Assembly: GCA_910586855.1 (NCBI GenBank)
Contig: CAJUJH010000001.1
Span: 1-64,000, forward strand
Reading direction: 5' to 3'
Source of the DNA: Candidatus Gastranaerophilales bacterium
GTDB taxonomy: Bacteria; Cyanobacteriota; Vampirovibrionia; Gastranaerophilales; Gastranaerophilaceae
DNA length: 64,000 nt
In this document: positions 16,362-24,986 of the stretch, piece after piece
Layout: every line of letters begins with the position of its first letter
Numbering within the stretch: position 1 is the first letter of the stretch
The notes under the pieces: generated by a model
What the model was told of the DNA's origin: nothing
Database searches by the model: none
Seen by the model: the letters and a program-made list of their open reading frames with translations, nothing else
Position numbers and translations under genes: made by a program

Positions 16362-16390
16362 TTGGCAATATAGCGTGACATGCATAAAAT
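16362..16390 (+). promoter_or_regulatory. Promoter of module B small gene
   Basis: TTGGCA (16362-16367), 17-bp spacer and TAAAAT (16385-16390), in the same position relative to the XRE start as in module A. The two divergent promoters overlap, as expected for a self-regulating pair. Confidence 0.6.
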
Positions 16391-16457
16391 AAGTATATCC
16401 TGAAACGCAGATTTTATAAATAAAATGTTAAATCTATTGATATGAAAGAATTTTGCA

Positions 16458-16634
16458 ATGACTGAAGAAAAAATGATTTATAACAAACTTATAGAAATAT
16501 CGGCTTTACTTTATGTAATTGAAGCAGCATTAGATACGGATACTCAACAAACTAAGGATACAAGCCCCTATGCCTGCTTTGCAAAACTCATAAGAAACAA
16601 GCTGTGCGATTTAATTGAATCTGTTCAATCTTAG
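16458..16634 (+). CDS. 58-aa partner protein of XRE module B
   Basis: ATG 16458 to TAG 16634 encodes 58 residues nearly identical to the 56-aa protein of module A; differences are conservative (for example VLEAALNTDIQ versus VIEAALDTDTQ) plus a two-residue extension at the C-terminus. Silent differences between the copies (such as aaataaactttgc versus aaacaagctgtgc) show that the protein is under selection, which supports translation of both. Divergent from the module B XRE gene. Function unknown. Confidence 0.7.
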   Translation: MTEEKMIYNKLIEISALLYVIEAALDTDTQQTKDTSPYACFAKLIRNKLCDLIESVQS

Positions 16635-16648
16635 ATAAAAAATAAAAA

Positions 16649-16679
16649 CGCGCCCAAAGGTTACTAAAAGGCGCGAAAA
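16649..16679 (-). terminator. Intrinsic terminator of the radical SAM gene
   Basis: CGCGCC (16649-16654) and GGCGCG (16670-16675) form a GC-rich stem. On the minus strand it is followed by TTTTTATTTTTT. It also marks the end of accessory module B. Confidence 0.75.
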
Positions 16680-16716
16680 AGAAATTGTCATCATTTATCT
16701 TCTATGTAATTTATCT

Positions 16717-17604
16717 TTATACCCAATCGTTTGAGAAGGCTTTAGTGCCGTGTTTAACACAGGTAAAACACTTTTCTGTATCTAGGTAAACTTTTCTTGA
16801 ATACCCCTCCAAGGTGGCGCCTGTACGCGCTCTAAAATCGTTACATAAAACAGGACAGCAAAATACCCCTTTTGAACTTACAATTCTTGAATTAAAGCAA
16901 TCAAGTCCGTTTTTATCAAAATCATTTGTTTCAACCTGATTAAAAGTATTTGCAGCGGGGTTAAAATATGGAATAATCTTTAAATTAATATCTTCAAATT
17001 CAAAATCAATTTTATTCAACATTTCTTTAAACCCGTTAAATAGCTCTTCTTTAGATTCATTATAATAATTTACGGTTGATATAATAGGGTTAAATTCATA
17101 TTTATAAAGACTTTGAATAGCAAGCAATGCTTTTCTGAAGCTGCCTCTGCCTCTTATTTCATCATTTTTTTGTTCTGTATAATGGTCAAGACTAATTCTG
17201 TATATGGTTTCAAAATTTGATTCATCATCAATTTTTCTTAAAAAACGGGCTTTTTTATCGTTTATAAGCGTACCGTTTGTAAGAACAGATGTATTTGAAA
17301 ATTTTAAGCACAGTCTTAAAATAGTATTAAAATCAGGGTGCAGCATAGGTTCACCCCCTGTTAAATATATACATTTAACATTTTCTTTTTTAGAAAGAAT
17401 TAGGGATTGTTTGATTTTATCAAGATGGATAAAATCTTTTTCCTGCTTATAAGGATTTCTTTTAATATAGCAGTGGCTGCATTTAAGGTTGCAATTTTTT
17501 GTAGTAAGCTCAAAAAATAAATTGTTTAATTCTTCCATTTTTACTTCAGGTGCCTGCATAAAAGTACTGCTTTTTACGGCACCTTTGTTTTGTGTGCTTT
17601 GCAT
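16717..17604 (-). CDS. Radical SAM protein with SPASM-like cysteine tail
   Basis: A 295-residue radical SAM protein. The [4Fe-4S]-binding motif CNLKCSHCY lies near residue 38, followed by YLTGGEPMLHP (the GGE motif, ~80-90) and LTNGT. The C-terminal region has further cysteines (CFNS, CCPVLC, KCFTC) that resemble a truncated SPASM or twitch domain carrying an auxiliary cluster. Enzymes of this kind modify peptides or act as anaerobic sulfatase-maturase-like proteins. No precursor peptide or substrate gene is evident beside it, except the small 58-aa gene on the other strand. AAGGA lies upstream of the chosen ATG. The start could also be the downstream ATG at codon 16. Confidence 0.8.
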   Translation of the reverse strand: MQSTQNKGAVKSSTFMQAPEVKMEELNNLFFELTTKNCNLKCSHCYIKRNPYKQEKDFIHLDKIKQSLILSKKENVKCIYLTGGEPMLHPDFNTILRLCLKFSNTSVLTNGTLINDKKARFLRKIDDESNFETIYRISLDHYTEQKNDEIRGRGSFRKALLAIQSLYKYEFNPIISTVNYYNESKEELFNGFKEMLNKIDFEFEDINLKIIPYFNPAANTFNQVETNDFDKNGLDCFNSRIVSSKGVFCCPVLCNDFRARTGATLEGYSRKVYLDTEKCFTCVKHGTKAFSNDWV

Positions 17605-17710
17605 TTCGTTTTCATTCCTTAAAATAGTCTAACTTTAAAATTATTTTATATATTTATAAAAAAATTAATATTACTCTTTCGGGCAGTGCAAAAAATGGGT
17701 ATACATACAT

Positions 17711-17740
17711 AAAAGACCGGCTCTGGAATTAAGCCGGTCA
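17711..17740 (-). terminator. Intrinsic terminator of the pil genes
   Basis: GACCGGCT (17715-17722) and AGCCGGTC (17732-17739) form an 8-bp stem. On the minus strand it is followed by TTTTATG. It lies just past the pilO-like gene. Confidence 0.7.
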
Positions 17741-17770
17741 ATTTAAGTTTTGTAATCCCTCATATTCTAT

Positions 17771-18397
17771 TTAAGGAAGAGCGGGAGCTGCAGGAGCAGG
17801 AGCTGCGCTTTGTGAAGAAGTACCAGGGGTTTTTGTATAAAGTCTTACCTTCACATTAGAGATAAGTATTGTTCTATCTTTATCCCAAGGCTGCATTTCA
17901 ACTTCTGCAAGATAGTTAAGATTTGAATCCTTCATTAAGCCCTTAAAGAAGTTTTGAATTTGAGAATAAGTTCCAACTGCAACAATTCCTAATTCACAAA
18001 CATTATATTCAGGAAGGTGTGCTGCAAAAATCGGGTCAGATTCAGGAGAGTAATTGTAATCAATAGACCTGATTCTTACACCTGAATTTTGAGCAATTGT
18101 TAAAACAACTTCAAATAAAGGAGCAAATGAAGCTTCAGGGCTAAACTGTGTACCTTCAAGCTCATATATTTTCTTACCATCAATAGTAGGAGCTTTTGCT
18201 TTATTTGATAGCTCTGCTTGTATTCTTAAATTATTTTCAGTGGCTTGTTTGTCTGATAATTCCTTTTTTGCAGTACTTGCAGAGTTTACAATATCTATTG
18301 TTTTAGTAACTTGCGGAGGTATAACCTTAATACCAAAGACAAGAACCACAACTACTATCAAAAAATAAAGCCAATTATCTTTTACTATCTGTAACAT
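17771..18397 (-). CDS. pilO: PilO-like type IV pilus inner-membrane protein
   Basis: A 208-residue bitopic protein with a short cytoplasmic start, one membrane segment (~10-28), a coiled coil (~35-70) and a periplasmic ferredoxin-like domain (~85-195), and a Pro/Ala-rich tail. This is the PilO layout. PilO with PilN forms the periplasmic alignment ring linking the inner-membrane platform to the secretin. It directly follows a fused PilM-PilN gene (20-nt gap), matching the usual pilMNO order. Identification rests on layout and neighbourhood more than on invariant residues. Confidence 0.7.
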   Translation of the reverse strand: MLQIVKDNWLYFLIVVVVLVFGIKVIPPQVTKTIDIVNSASTAKKELSDKQATENNLRIQAELSNKAKAPTIDGKKIYELEGTQFSPEASFAPLFEVVLTIAQNSGVRIRSIDYNYSPESDPIFAAHLPEYNVCELGIVAVGTYSQIQNFFKGLMKDSNLNYLAEVEMQPWDKDRTILISNVKVRLYTKTPGTSSQSAAPAPAAPALP

Positions 18398-18417
18398 TTT
18401 CTATTTGTTTCCTTAAT

Positions 18418-20097
18418 TTAGTTCATATCAACAGGTTCTAATCTTGGAAGAACAGGCGGCGGAGCAATATTTGTGCCGGATGGACCTGGGTTTGATGAAC
18501 CTGTTTGTTGTTTATTTTGATTACCATCAGCTGAATTTCCTCTTAAAGATTTTGGAGAAGTAACGTTTGCAATCTCAAAATCAAATATTTTTTGATTATC
18601 GTTTACTGCAAGCTCCATATCATCTAAAGGACCGGTTACCACCTGAAGTCTGTTAAGTTTAATGCTTGATTGAGGTGAAATAACCTTTAAGCTTTTATAA
18701 TAACCATAGATATCATTTATTGTGGTTGATATACCTTCAACTGCAACTCTCTCGCCATCTTTGTTATAATAGTAAGTGAGCCATACATTATTTGGTATAT
18801 CCGAAGCTAAAGAATCATAGAAACTTATAGCTTTTTTGTTATCGTTCATTATTTTGCTGACAATTGAATTAATATCCACAACACCACCTTGGCTTTGCAG
18901 AGAATTAATATCACTGTCTGTCTTGGTTATAGCACTCTTTGTTCTTTGCAATTCACCTTCCTTAATAGAATATAAGAAATGCAAAAGACCGTATATTAAG
19001 GCACCAATAAGGAAAATTACAACTGCAAGTGCAACTGAAACTCCCCTGATAAAATCAGGTGTAACGAGGATTTCCTTATCAAGGAATGTAAAAGTCGCAT
19101 ACAAGGTTTGCTGGCTTGTTACACCTTTTCCAAATATATTCAACACCAAAAAGTCTGACATTTGGCTGTTTGCAGCACCCAAAGCAGAAAGTGTGATTGA
19201 TGAAGCTTCTTTGCTTGTAATTTCAGGAGCAACATCTACAAATGGACGTTTTGAATATTTGTTACAATCAATTGTTTCAATTTTTTCGTCAAATATAATT
19301 TGAGTTTTTAATACCTCAGCACAGATATCATCCGCTTGAGATACTATCAATAATTTTTTAGCAGGATAATCCGGCAATATTTGTGATACAGAAGTTGTAA
19401 TTGCTTGATAAGCTTCTTCATATGAGAATGACTTAATTGCAAGAGGAACTTCCTGATAATCAACCAATCTTGTTCCAACAAGAGAGAATATTGCATAGCT
19501 GTTTGTATTAATTAATAATACGTTCCAGCTGTAATTTTCAGCAATTTCTTTTGAACAAAGATTTGAGAAATAAACACCTCTTAATATTGCACTGTATGCA
19601 GTTTCAATACCTACAAGGTTTGAACCTATATCCGCAAAAACATCTTTAATCTCATCAACAACTGTTTTTTGGAATGATGAATAAACAATATGTCTTGTAT
19701 CAGTATTTGCATTAGTGTTTATATCAAGCCAAGCTGAAACGGGCTCAACTCTTTTAAATATAAAAGACTCTTCCGCTTTAGCTAAAATGGCGTTACCAAT
19801 AGCATCTTCACCAATAATTAAGGGAAGATTCATAAAGTCAAAATGCACGTTTGGCAGTGTCAAAAAGACATTTGACTTTGGATTAATATCCAGTTCATTG
19901 AATAAATCTATTACAGCGCTTTTAAATGCACCGTAATCTTGAATTTCCCTGGTTGAGAAATTATACTCAATGAATCTTCGTCCATACTTAATTACCTGAT
20001 TAGATTTTCTATCAGTAATAAGAACTTCTACACCAATGTTAGGTGTAACTGAAACTCCAACTATTTGTTTGTGTGTTGTACCGGCAAAATTGAACAT
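18418..20097 (-). CDS. PilM-PilN fusion protein
   Basis: A 559-residue protein. Residues 1-~335 have the PilM actin-like ATPase fold (segments VGVSVTPN, LFNELDINPKSNVFLTLPN and VGIETAYSAILRG match the family), followed by one membrane segment (~347-372), a coiled coil (~375-410) and a PilN-like periplasmic domain (~420-520), ending in a Pro/Asn/Gly-rich tail. PilM and PilN are normally separate proteins that interact through the PilN N-terminal peptide; here they are joined. The downstream PilO-like gene completes a pilMNO set. The reading frame is continuous and long, so this is a natural fusion, not a frameshift artefact. Confidence 0.8.
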   Translation of the reverse strand: MFNFAGTTHKQIVGVSVTPNIGVEVLITDRKSNQVIKYGRRFIEYNFSTREIQDYGAFKSAVIDLFNELDINPKSNVFLTLPNVHFDFMNLPLIIGEDAIGNAILAKAEESFIFKRVEPVSAWLDINTNANTDTRHIVYSSFQKTVVDEIKDVFADIGSNLVGIETAYSAILRGVYFSNLCSKEIAENYSWNVLLINTNSYAIFSLVGTRLVDYQEVPLAIKSFSYEEAYQAITTSVSQILPDYPAKKLLIVSQADDICAEVLKTQIIFDEKIETIDCNKYSKRPFVDVAPEITSKEASSITLSALGAANSQMSDFLVLNIFGKGVTSQQTLYATFTFLDKEILVTPDFIRGVSVALAVVIFLIGALIYGLLHFLYSIKEGELQRTKSAITKTDSDINSLQSQGGVVDINSIVSKIMNDNKKAISFYDSLASDIPNNVWLTYYYNKDGERVAVEGISTTINDIYGYYKSLKVISPQSSIKLNRLQVVTGPLDDMELAVNDNQKIFDFEIANVTSPKSLRGNSADGNQNKQQTGSSNPGPSGTNIAPPPVLPRLEPVDMN

Positions 20098-20216
20098 TGC
20101 TCTATTTTTTCTTTTTTAACTCTAATAATACTTATAATATAGAATTTATAATACAATAATTAAATCAAATTAAAAACCGTTTTTGTAAAAAATACAGTAA
20201 GTGGAGTATAAAAATT

Positions 20217-20969
20217 ATGAAAAATTACATTTGGGGAAAAAATGCAGTACTTGAAACACTATTAAAAAACCCCAAAAGAATCAATAAAATTTACATTTCA
20301 AAAAATATTGGCTTAGATAACAGATTAAAAAAAATAAAAGAGGAAGCTCTTAATAATTCTGTAATAATTCAATTTACAAATCTTAATAAATACCTTGAAA
20401 TTATCAAACAGGATATGGGCGAAGAGGTTAATTTGCAAGGCGTGGTGGCTTCTGTATCTCCTGTTGAATATATAACTTTGGAAAATTTTATTGAGGCATG
20501 CCCTAAAGATAAATTCAAAAAATTAGTTATTCTAGATGGCGTGTCAGACCCTCATAATTTTGGCGCAATAATAAGAACTGCAACTGCTGCAGGATATGAT
20601 GGGATACTAATCGGAAATCACAGAAGCTGCCCTATAACACCTGTTGTTGAAAAAACTTCAGCCGGCGCTGTTAACCACATTCCTATAATAAAAGCAAATA
20701 GTCTGTCTGGTGCCGTTGATTTCTTAAAGAATAACGACTGGTGGATAATTGCCTTGGATATGAACAATAGTGATAATTATTTTAACGTTAATTATAAGGA
20801 TATGAATTTCGCCCTTATACTTGGCGCTGAAGGCGATGGTATATCAAAGACATTATTAAATAAAGCAGATTTTAAAATAAAAGTGCCCTCAAAATTTGAA
20901 TCTTTAAACGTAGCATCCTGCGCTGCCGTTGTAATATATGAAACTATAAGGCAGACAGAATATACATAA
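20217..20969 (+). CDS. rlmB: 23S rRNA (guanosine-2'-O)-methyltransferase RlmB
   Basis: A 250-residue SPOUT methyltransferase with an N-terminal substrate-binding domain beginning IWGKNAVLE and the TrmH-family motifs DPHNFGAIIRTA (motif 1), LILGAEGDGIS (motif 2) and LNVASCAAVVIYE (motif 3). It methylates the 2'-O of G2251 in 23S rRNA (E. coli numbering). GTGGAG lies about 9 nt upstream of the ATG. The sigma factor gene follows about 60 nt downstream on the same strand. Confidence 0.92.
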   Translation: MKNYIWGKNAVLETLLKNPKRINKIYISKNIGLDNRLKKIKEEALNNSVIIQFTNLNKYLEIIKQDMGEEVNLQGVVASVSPVEYITLENFIEACPKDKFKKLVILDGVSDPHNFGAIIRTATAAGYDGILIGNHRSCPITPVVEKTSAGAVNHIPIIKANSLSGAVDFLKNNDWWIIALDMNNSDNYFNVNYKDMNFALILGAEGDGISKTLLNKADFKIKVPSKFESLNVASCAAVVIYETIRQTEYT

Positions 20970-21029
20970 TAATATTGGGCAAAATTTAAAAAATAAGTTA
21001 TAATGGCTTTGTCTTTTTAGGAGAAACCA

Positions 21030-22022
21030 ATGAAAACAAAATCAAGCAAAAAAAAAGATAATAAAGATTTTGAAGAATTAGAAGAACAAAACGAAGATTT
21101 AACATCTGAAGAAGATGAGGATTCTGTCTTAGATGTTAATAAGCCGGAAAAAGTCGATTATAAAAGCGTTATAGCTGATGATTCCGTTAAAATGTACCTG
21201 CAGCAGATAGGAAAAATTCCTCTGCTCTCTTACGATGAAGAAATGGCCGTAGCAAGAGAAATTAAAGAAAATAATTCTCAAAAAGCAAAAGAAACTTTAA
21301 TAAGTTCAAATTTAAGACTTGTTGTTAGTATCGCAAAAAAATATATAGGGCGAGGTCTTTCTTTTCTTGATTTAATTCAAGAGGGGAATATGGGCTTAAT
21401 GAAAGCTGCTGAAAAATTTGACTATACAAAAGGTTATAAGTTTTCAACCTATGCCACCTGGTGGATTCAGCAATCCATAACTCGAGGAATTGCAGATAAA
21501 TCAAGAATGATAAGACTTCCTGTGCATATGATTGAAACTTTAGGAAAAATTAAGCGCGCTTCAATTGAACTTTCAACAGAATTAAATAGAATGCCTACAA
21601 AAGAAGAGATTGCAGCAAAAATCAATATGCCGTTATCTAAATTATCAGCACTTATGAAATCCGCACAAAGTACAATAAGTATTGAAACTCCTGCAAATCA
21701 AAAGGATGATTCTTCTAAAATTGCCGATTTTATTGTAGATGACAGCCATTTAACCCCTGATACCAAAGTTACACAGGAAAGTTTGCTTGACGATGTTCAT
21801 AAAATGTTAAATCAGCTCAATCAAAAAGAAAAAGATGTTTTAATTATGCGCTACGGGCTGGATGATAACGGTCAGAAAAAAACATTAGATGAAATCGGCA
21901 CCAGATACGGTGTTTCAAGGGAAAGAATCCGCCAAATTGAAACCCGCGCAATTTCAAAATTAAAAAAACTTTGTAAAAACCAAAACCTGAGCGGTAATTT
22001 AAAAAATTATATAGGGATGTAA
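21030..22022 (+). CDS. rpoD: Sigma-70 family RNA polymerase sigma factor (RpoD-like)
   Basis: A 330-residue sigma factor with an acidic N-terminus in place of a full region 1.1. Region 1.2 starts at DSVKMYLQQIGKIPLL; region 2 includes NLRLVVSIAKKYIGRGLSFLDLIQEGN and FSTYATWWIQQSI; region 3 and region 4 (TLDEIGTRYGVSRERIRQIE) follow. Full helix-turn-helix and -10-binding residues are kept, so it should recognise TTGACA/TATAAT promoters such as those seen in this window. Primary versus group 2 status cannot be settled here, although cyanobacterial-type primary sigma factors have a similar short form. Confidence 0.88.
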   Translation: MKTKSSKKKDNKDFEELEEQNEDLTSEEDEDSVLDVNKPEKVDYKSVIADDSVKMYLQQIGKIPLLSYDEEMAVAREIKENNSQKAKETLISSNLRLVVSIAKKYIGRGLSFLDLIQEGNMGLMKAAEKFDYTKGYKFSTYATWWIQQSITRGIADKSRMIRLPVHMIETLGKIKRASIELSTELNRMPTKEEIAAKINMPLSKLSALMKSAQSTISIETPANQKDDSSKIADFIVDDSHLTPDTKVTQESLLDDVHKMLNQLNQKEKDVLIMRYGLDDNGQKKTLDEIGTRYGVSRERIRQIETRAISKLKKLCKNQNLSGNLKNYIGM

Positions 22023-22035
22023 CAATTAAATAAAT

Positions 22036-23184
22036 TTATTTATCAATAAACATACAATCGCCGTAGGAAAAGAATCTGTATTTTTCTTCTACGGCTTTTT
22101 TGTAGCAAGAAAGTGTAAAATCACGTCCCATAAGTGCTGAAACCAGCATTATAAGGGTTGATTTTGGCAGGTGGAAATTGGTTAAAAGTTTATCTATTAC
22201 TTTAAATTCATACGGCGGGTATATAAAAATATCAGTTTCATCTTTTACAGATAAAATTTTCCCGTATTTTCTATATACGGCTTCAAGAGTTCTTGTGACA
22301 GTGGTTCCAACCGCAACAATGTTTTTGCCGCTTATTTTTGCCTCATTTATTATATCAGCTGTATCTTGCGGAATTTCAAAACTCTCCGTGTGCATTTTGT
22401 GGTCTAAAATATTATTTTCTTTCACAGGCAAAAATGTTCCAAGCCCGACATTGAGAGTAATATAAACAATCTTTACACCTTTTTCTCTGATATTTTCAAG
22501 TATTTCAGGCGTAAAATGCAACCCCGCTGTAGGTGCAGCAACACTCCCTGGAGTTTTTGCAAATACTGTCTGGTATGTATTTTTATCTTCTTGAATATTT
22601 TTTCTTTGAATATAAGGAGGCAGCGGGATTTCACCGTATTTTTCAAGCACATTTGATAAATCATCACCTTCAAATATAAGTTCTACAAGGTTTTCACCGG
22701 GTCCTGCAGATGTTATCTCCCCTTTTTGCAGCAGCTTTACAGAAAATTCATCTGAGATTTTTACTATATCATTGGGTTTTAGACGTTTTAAATTCTTAAT
22801 AAGTGCATACCACAATGTTTTAGGCGTTTTTTCACTATTTAAAGAAGAATCGGAAGCCGGGTGAAGCAGGAATATTTCTACTTTTGCACCAGTTGATTTA
22901 GTCCCAATCAGCCTTGCTGGAATAACTTTAGTATTATTTAATACTAAAACATCGCTCTTTTTCAGGTAATTTATAATATCAAAAAAGTGCTTATTTTGAA
23001 CATCCTTATTTTCCCTTGAAACTACCATCATTCTTGAATTATCACGTTTTTTTAAAGGAAATTGCGCAATCAGTTCCTCCGGAAGGAAATAATCAAAATC
23101 TTCTAAATTTTTATATTGAGGTATTTGTTGCTCATTTATTTGTTTAGTATCAAAATTTTTCATATCTTTTACTATTTTTGTCAT
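22036..23184 (-). CDS. queA: tRNA preQ1(34) S-adenosylmethionine ribosyltransferase-isomerase QueA
   Basis: From ATG 23184 the product is 382 residues. Recognisable segments are [17 protein letters not shown] near the N-terminus, [33 protein letters not shown] and [18 protein letters not shown]-type sequence near the C-terminus. QueA transfers the ribose of SAM to preQ1 in tRNA to form epoxyqueuosine. TACAAT ends 6 nt before this ATG, suggesting a leaderless mRNA; a TTG six codons further out would lie inside the promoter. A later ATG (7 codons in) is also possible. It converges with the sigma factor gene. Confidence 0.92.
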   Translation of the reverse strand: MTKIVKDMKNFDTKQINEQQIPQYKNLEDFDYFLPEELIAQFPLKKRDNSRMMVVSRENKDVQNKHFFDIINYLKKSDVLVLNNTKVIPARLIGTKSTGAKVEIFLLHPASDSSLNSEKTPKTLWYALIKNLKRLKPNDIVKISDEFSVKLLQKGEITSAGPGENLVELIFEGDDLSNVLEKYGEIPLPPYIQRKNIQEDKNTYQTVFAKTPGSVAAPTAGLHFTPEILENIREKGVKIVYITLNVGLGTFLPVKENNILDHKMHTESFEIPQDTADIINEAKISGKNIVAVGTTVTRTLEAVYRKYGKILSVKDETDIFIYPPYEFKVIDKLLTNFHLPKSTLIMLVSALMGRDFTLSCYKKAVEEKYRFFSYGDCMFIDK

Positions 23185-23242
23185 AAAATTATTGTATAAC
23201 AAAACAAATTACCTCAACAAAAAATATAACGGGAGAAAAACT

Positions 23243-24013
23243 ATGACAATAAAAATTGCAGACCGTGAATTTTCAACAAGATTAATGGTTGGAACCGGTA
23301 AATTTGATGATTTTGAAACAATGAAAAAAGCTCACGCTGCAAGCGGGGCTGAAATTGTAACTGTTGCCATAAGAAGAGTGGATGAAAAATGTGCCGGGCA
23401 CGTTGGTTTAATGGATAATATTGATTTAAATAAATACTGGATTCTGCCAAATACTGCAGGGTGCGCTACAGCAGAAGAAGCTATCCGTATTGCACACCTG
23501 TCAAGAGCTATGGGCATAAATAACTGGATAAAACTTGAAGTTATTCCTGACCCGAAATTTTTGCTTCCAGACCCGATTGAAACCCTAAAAGCAGCTAAAA
23601 TCCTTGTAGATGAAGGTTTCACAGTTCTTCCATATATTAATGCCGACCCGATTTTAGCAAAAAGATTGGAAGAAATCGGCTGCGCCACAGTTATGCCTTT
23701 AGCTTCTCCAATCGGCTCAGGACAAGGGGTTGTAACAATGGAAAACATTAAAATTATTATCGAACAATCAAATATCCCGGTTGTTGTAGACGCTGGAATC
23801 GGAGTACCTTCTGATGCCTCAAGCGTTATGGAAAAAGGTGCTGATTTTTGCCTCATAAATACAGCAATTGCAAAAGCTAGTGACCCTGTAAAAATGGCAG
23901 AAGCCTTTAAATACGGAGTTATGGCAGGAAGAGCAGCTTATGAAGCAGGAAGAATCCCAGTAAAACAGTATGCAAGCGCATCTTCACCTTTAACAGGAAT
24001 AGTAGGCAAATAA
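23243..24013 (+). CDS. thiG: Thiazole synthase ThiG
   Basis: A 256-residue TIM-barrel enzyme from ATG 23243, with GGGAG 8 nt upstream. It includes [11 protein letters not shown], the Schiff-base lysine region [10 protein letters not shown], and the phosphate-binding C-terminal motifs ([19 protein letters not shown]). It forms thiazole phosphate for thiamine from deoxyxylulose phosphate, dehydroglycine and ThiS-thiocarboxylate. No thiS, thiF or thiH is adjacent in this window. An intrinsic terminator follows, so it is transcribed alone or nearly so. Confidence 0.93.
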   Translation: MTIKIADREFSTRLMVGTGKFDDFETMKKAHAASGAEIVTVAIRRVDEKCAGHVGLMDNIDLNKYWILPNTAGCATAEEAIRIAHLSRAMGINNWIKLEVIPDPKFLLPDPIETLKAAKILVDEGFTVLPYINADPILAKRLEEIGCATVMPLASPIGSGQGVVTMENIKIIIEQSNIPVVVDAGIGVPSDASSVMEKGADFCLINTAIAKASDPVKMAEAFKYGVMAGRAAYEAGRIPVKQYASASSPLTGIVGK

Positions 24014-24023
24014 AATAAGTTTT

Positions 24024-24070
24024 AAAGGGTTTTAGACAAAAAATAAAATCAGTCTAAAACCCTTTTATTT
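24024..24070 (+). terminator. Intrinsic terminator of thiG
   Basis: AAAGGGTTTTAGAC (24024-24037) pairs with GTCTAAAACCCTTT (24052-24065), a 14-bp stem, followed by TATTT. Confidence 0.75.
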
Positions 24071-24105
24071 ATCCAAAAATTTCCAAGCAGAATATATTTA
24101 GTTTA

Positions 24106-24819
24106 ATGTTTAATTTAATTAAAAACCAACTATACTTTATATTTGAGCAGTTTTTATCCTTAATATACAAGGAAAATTGCTGTATTTGCGGTTGTTCAAA
24201 AGATAATAAAATCTTGTGCAAAACCTGTTCAAAAAGTGTTGAAATTTTATCTGGTTTTCCACAAGGCAAAATTAGAGACATTGAAATATACTCTGCCTGT
24301 ATTTATAAAGGCAATATACGCACATTAATCCATAAACTAAAATTCCACCATAAATTAGCAGTAGCAAGGATTCTAGGCGATATATTATTCAAATATTATA
24401 ATAAAATTCTGGATTATAAATTAAATAACAGCAAATCAATAAACAGATTTCAAAATGTAGTAATAGTGCCTGTTCCAACCTCTTTAAAAAATAAAAAAGA
24501 AAGAGGTTATAATAATGTCTTTCAAATAGCAAAAGAGTTTTCAAAACTAAGTAATATTCCTGTTTTAGAGAATTTTCTAATAAAAATAAAAAATACCCCT
24601 CCACAGTTTAAAATAAGCAAAGAAAATCGAAAAACTAATATCAAAGGAGTTTTTAAGGTAAATTTAACCTCAAAAATAAAATCTCAAATAAAAGATAAAA
24701 CCATTATTATAATTGACGATATAATTACTACAGGCGCCACTTTAGAAGAAATTATCAAAACTCTTCAAGAAAACAATATAAATAATATTATTTGCATCAC
24801 CCTGTCAAAAGCTGTTTGA
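24106..24819 (+). CDS. comF: ComF family protein (phosphoribosyltransferase-like)
   Basis: A 237-residue protein with the ComF/GntX layout: an N-terminal zinc-finger pair (CCICGCSKDNKILCKTC, ~25-42), a central region with KFHHKLAVARILG and KERGYNNVFQIAKEFS, and the PRPP-binding motif IIIIDDIITTGATLEE (~201-216) near the C-terminus. ComF proteins are needed for DNA uptake in transformable bacteria, where ComFC works with ComFA; type IV pilus genes are present nearby. No comFA is adjacent, so competence is plausible but not shown. Confidence 0.85.
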   Translation: MFNLIKNQLYFIFEQFLSLIYKENCCICGCSKDNKILCKTCSKSVEILSGFPQGKIRDIEIYSACIYKGNIRTLIHKLKFHHKLAVARILGDILFKYYNKILDYKLNNSKSINRFQNVVIVPVPTSLKNKKERGYNNVFQIAKEFSKLSNIPVLENFLIKIKNTPPQFKISKENRKTNIKGVFKVNLTSKIKSQIKDKTIIIIDDIITTGATLEEIIKTLQENNINNIICITLSKAV

Positions 24820-24986
24820 TTTTTTAAACAAGTTTTACACATGCTAAAATTCAATATCTACAAGCATTAAACACCCTTTTGCACAATTTTTATTTGCTTA
24901 TTATATATTATTAAATTTTTATAATATAATTAATTTATATATAATATAAAAAACAAAAAGTTTAAAAAACAAAAAAGGAAGTTTAA

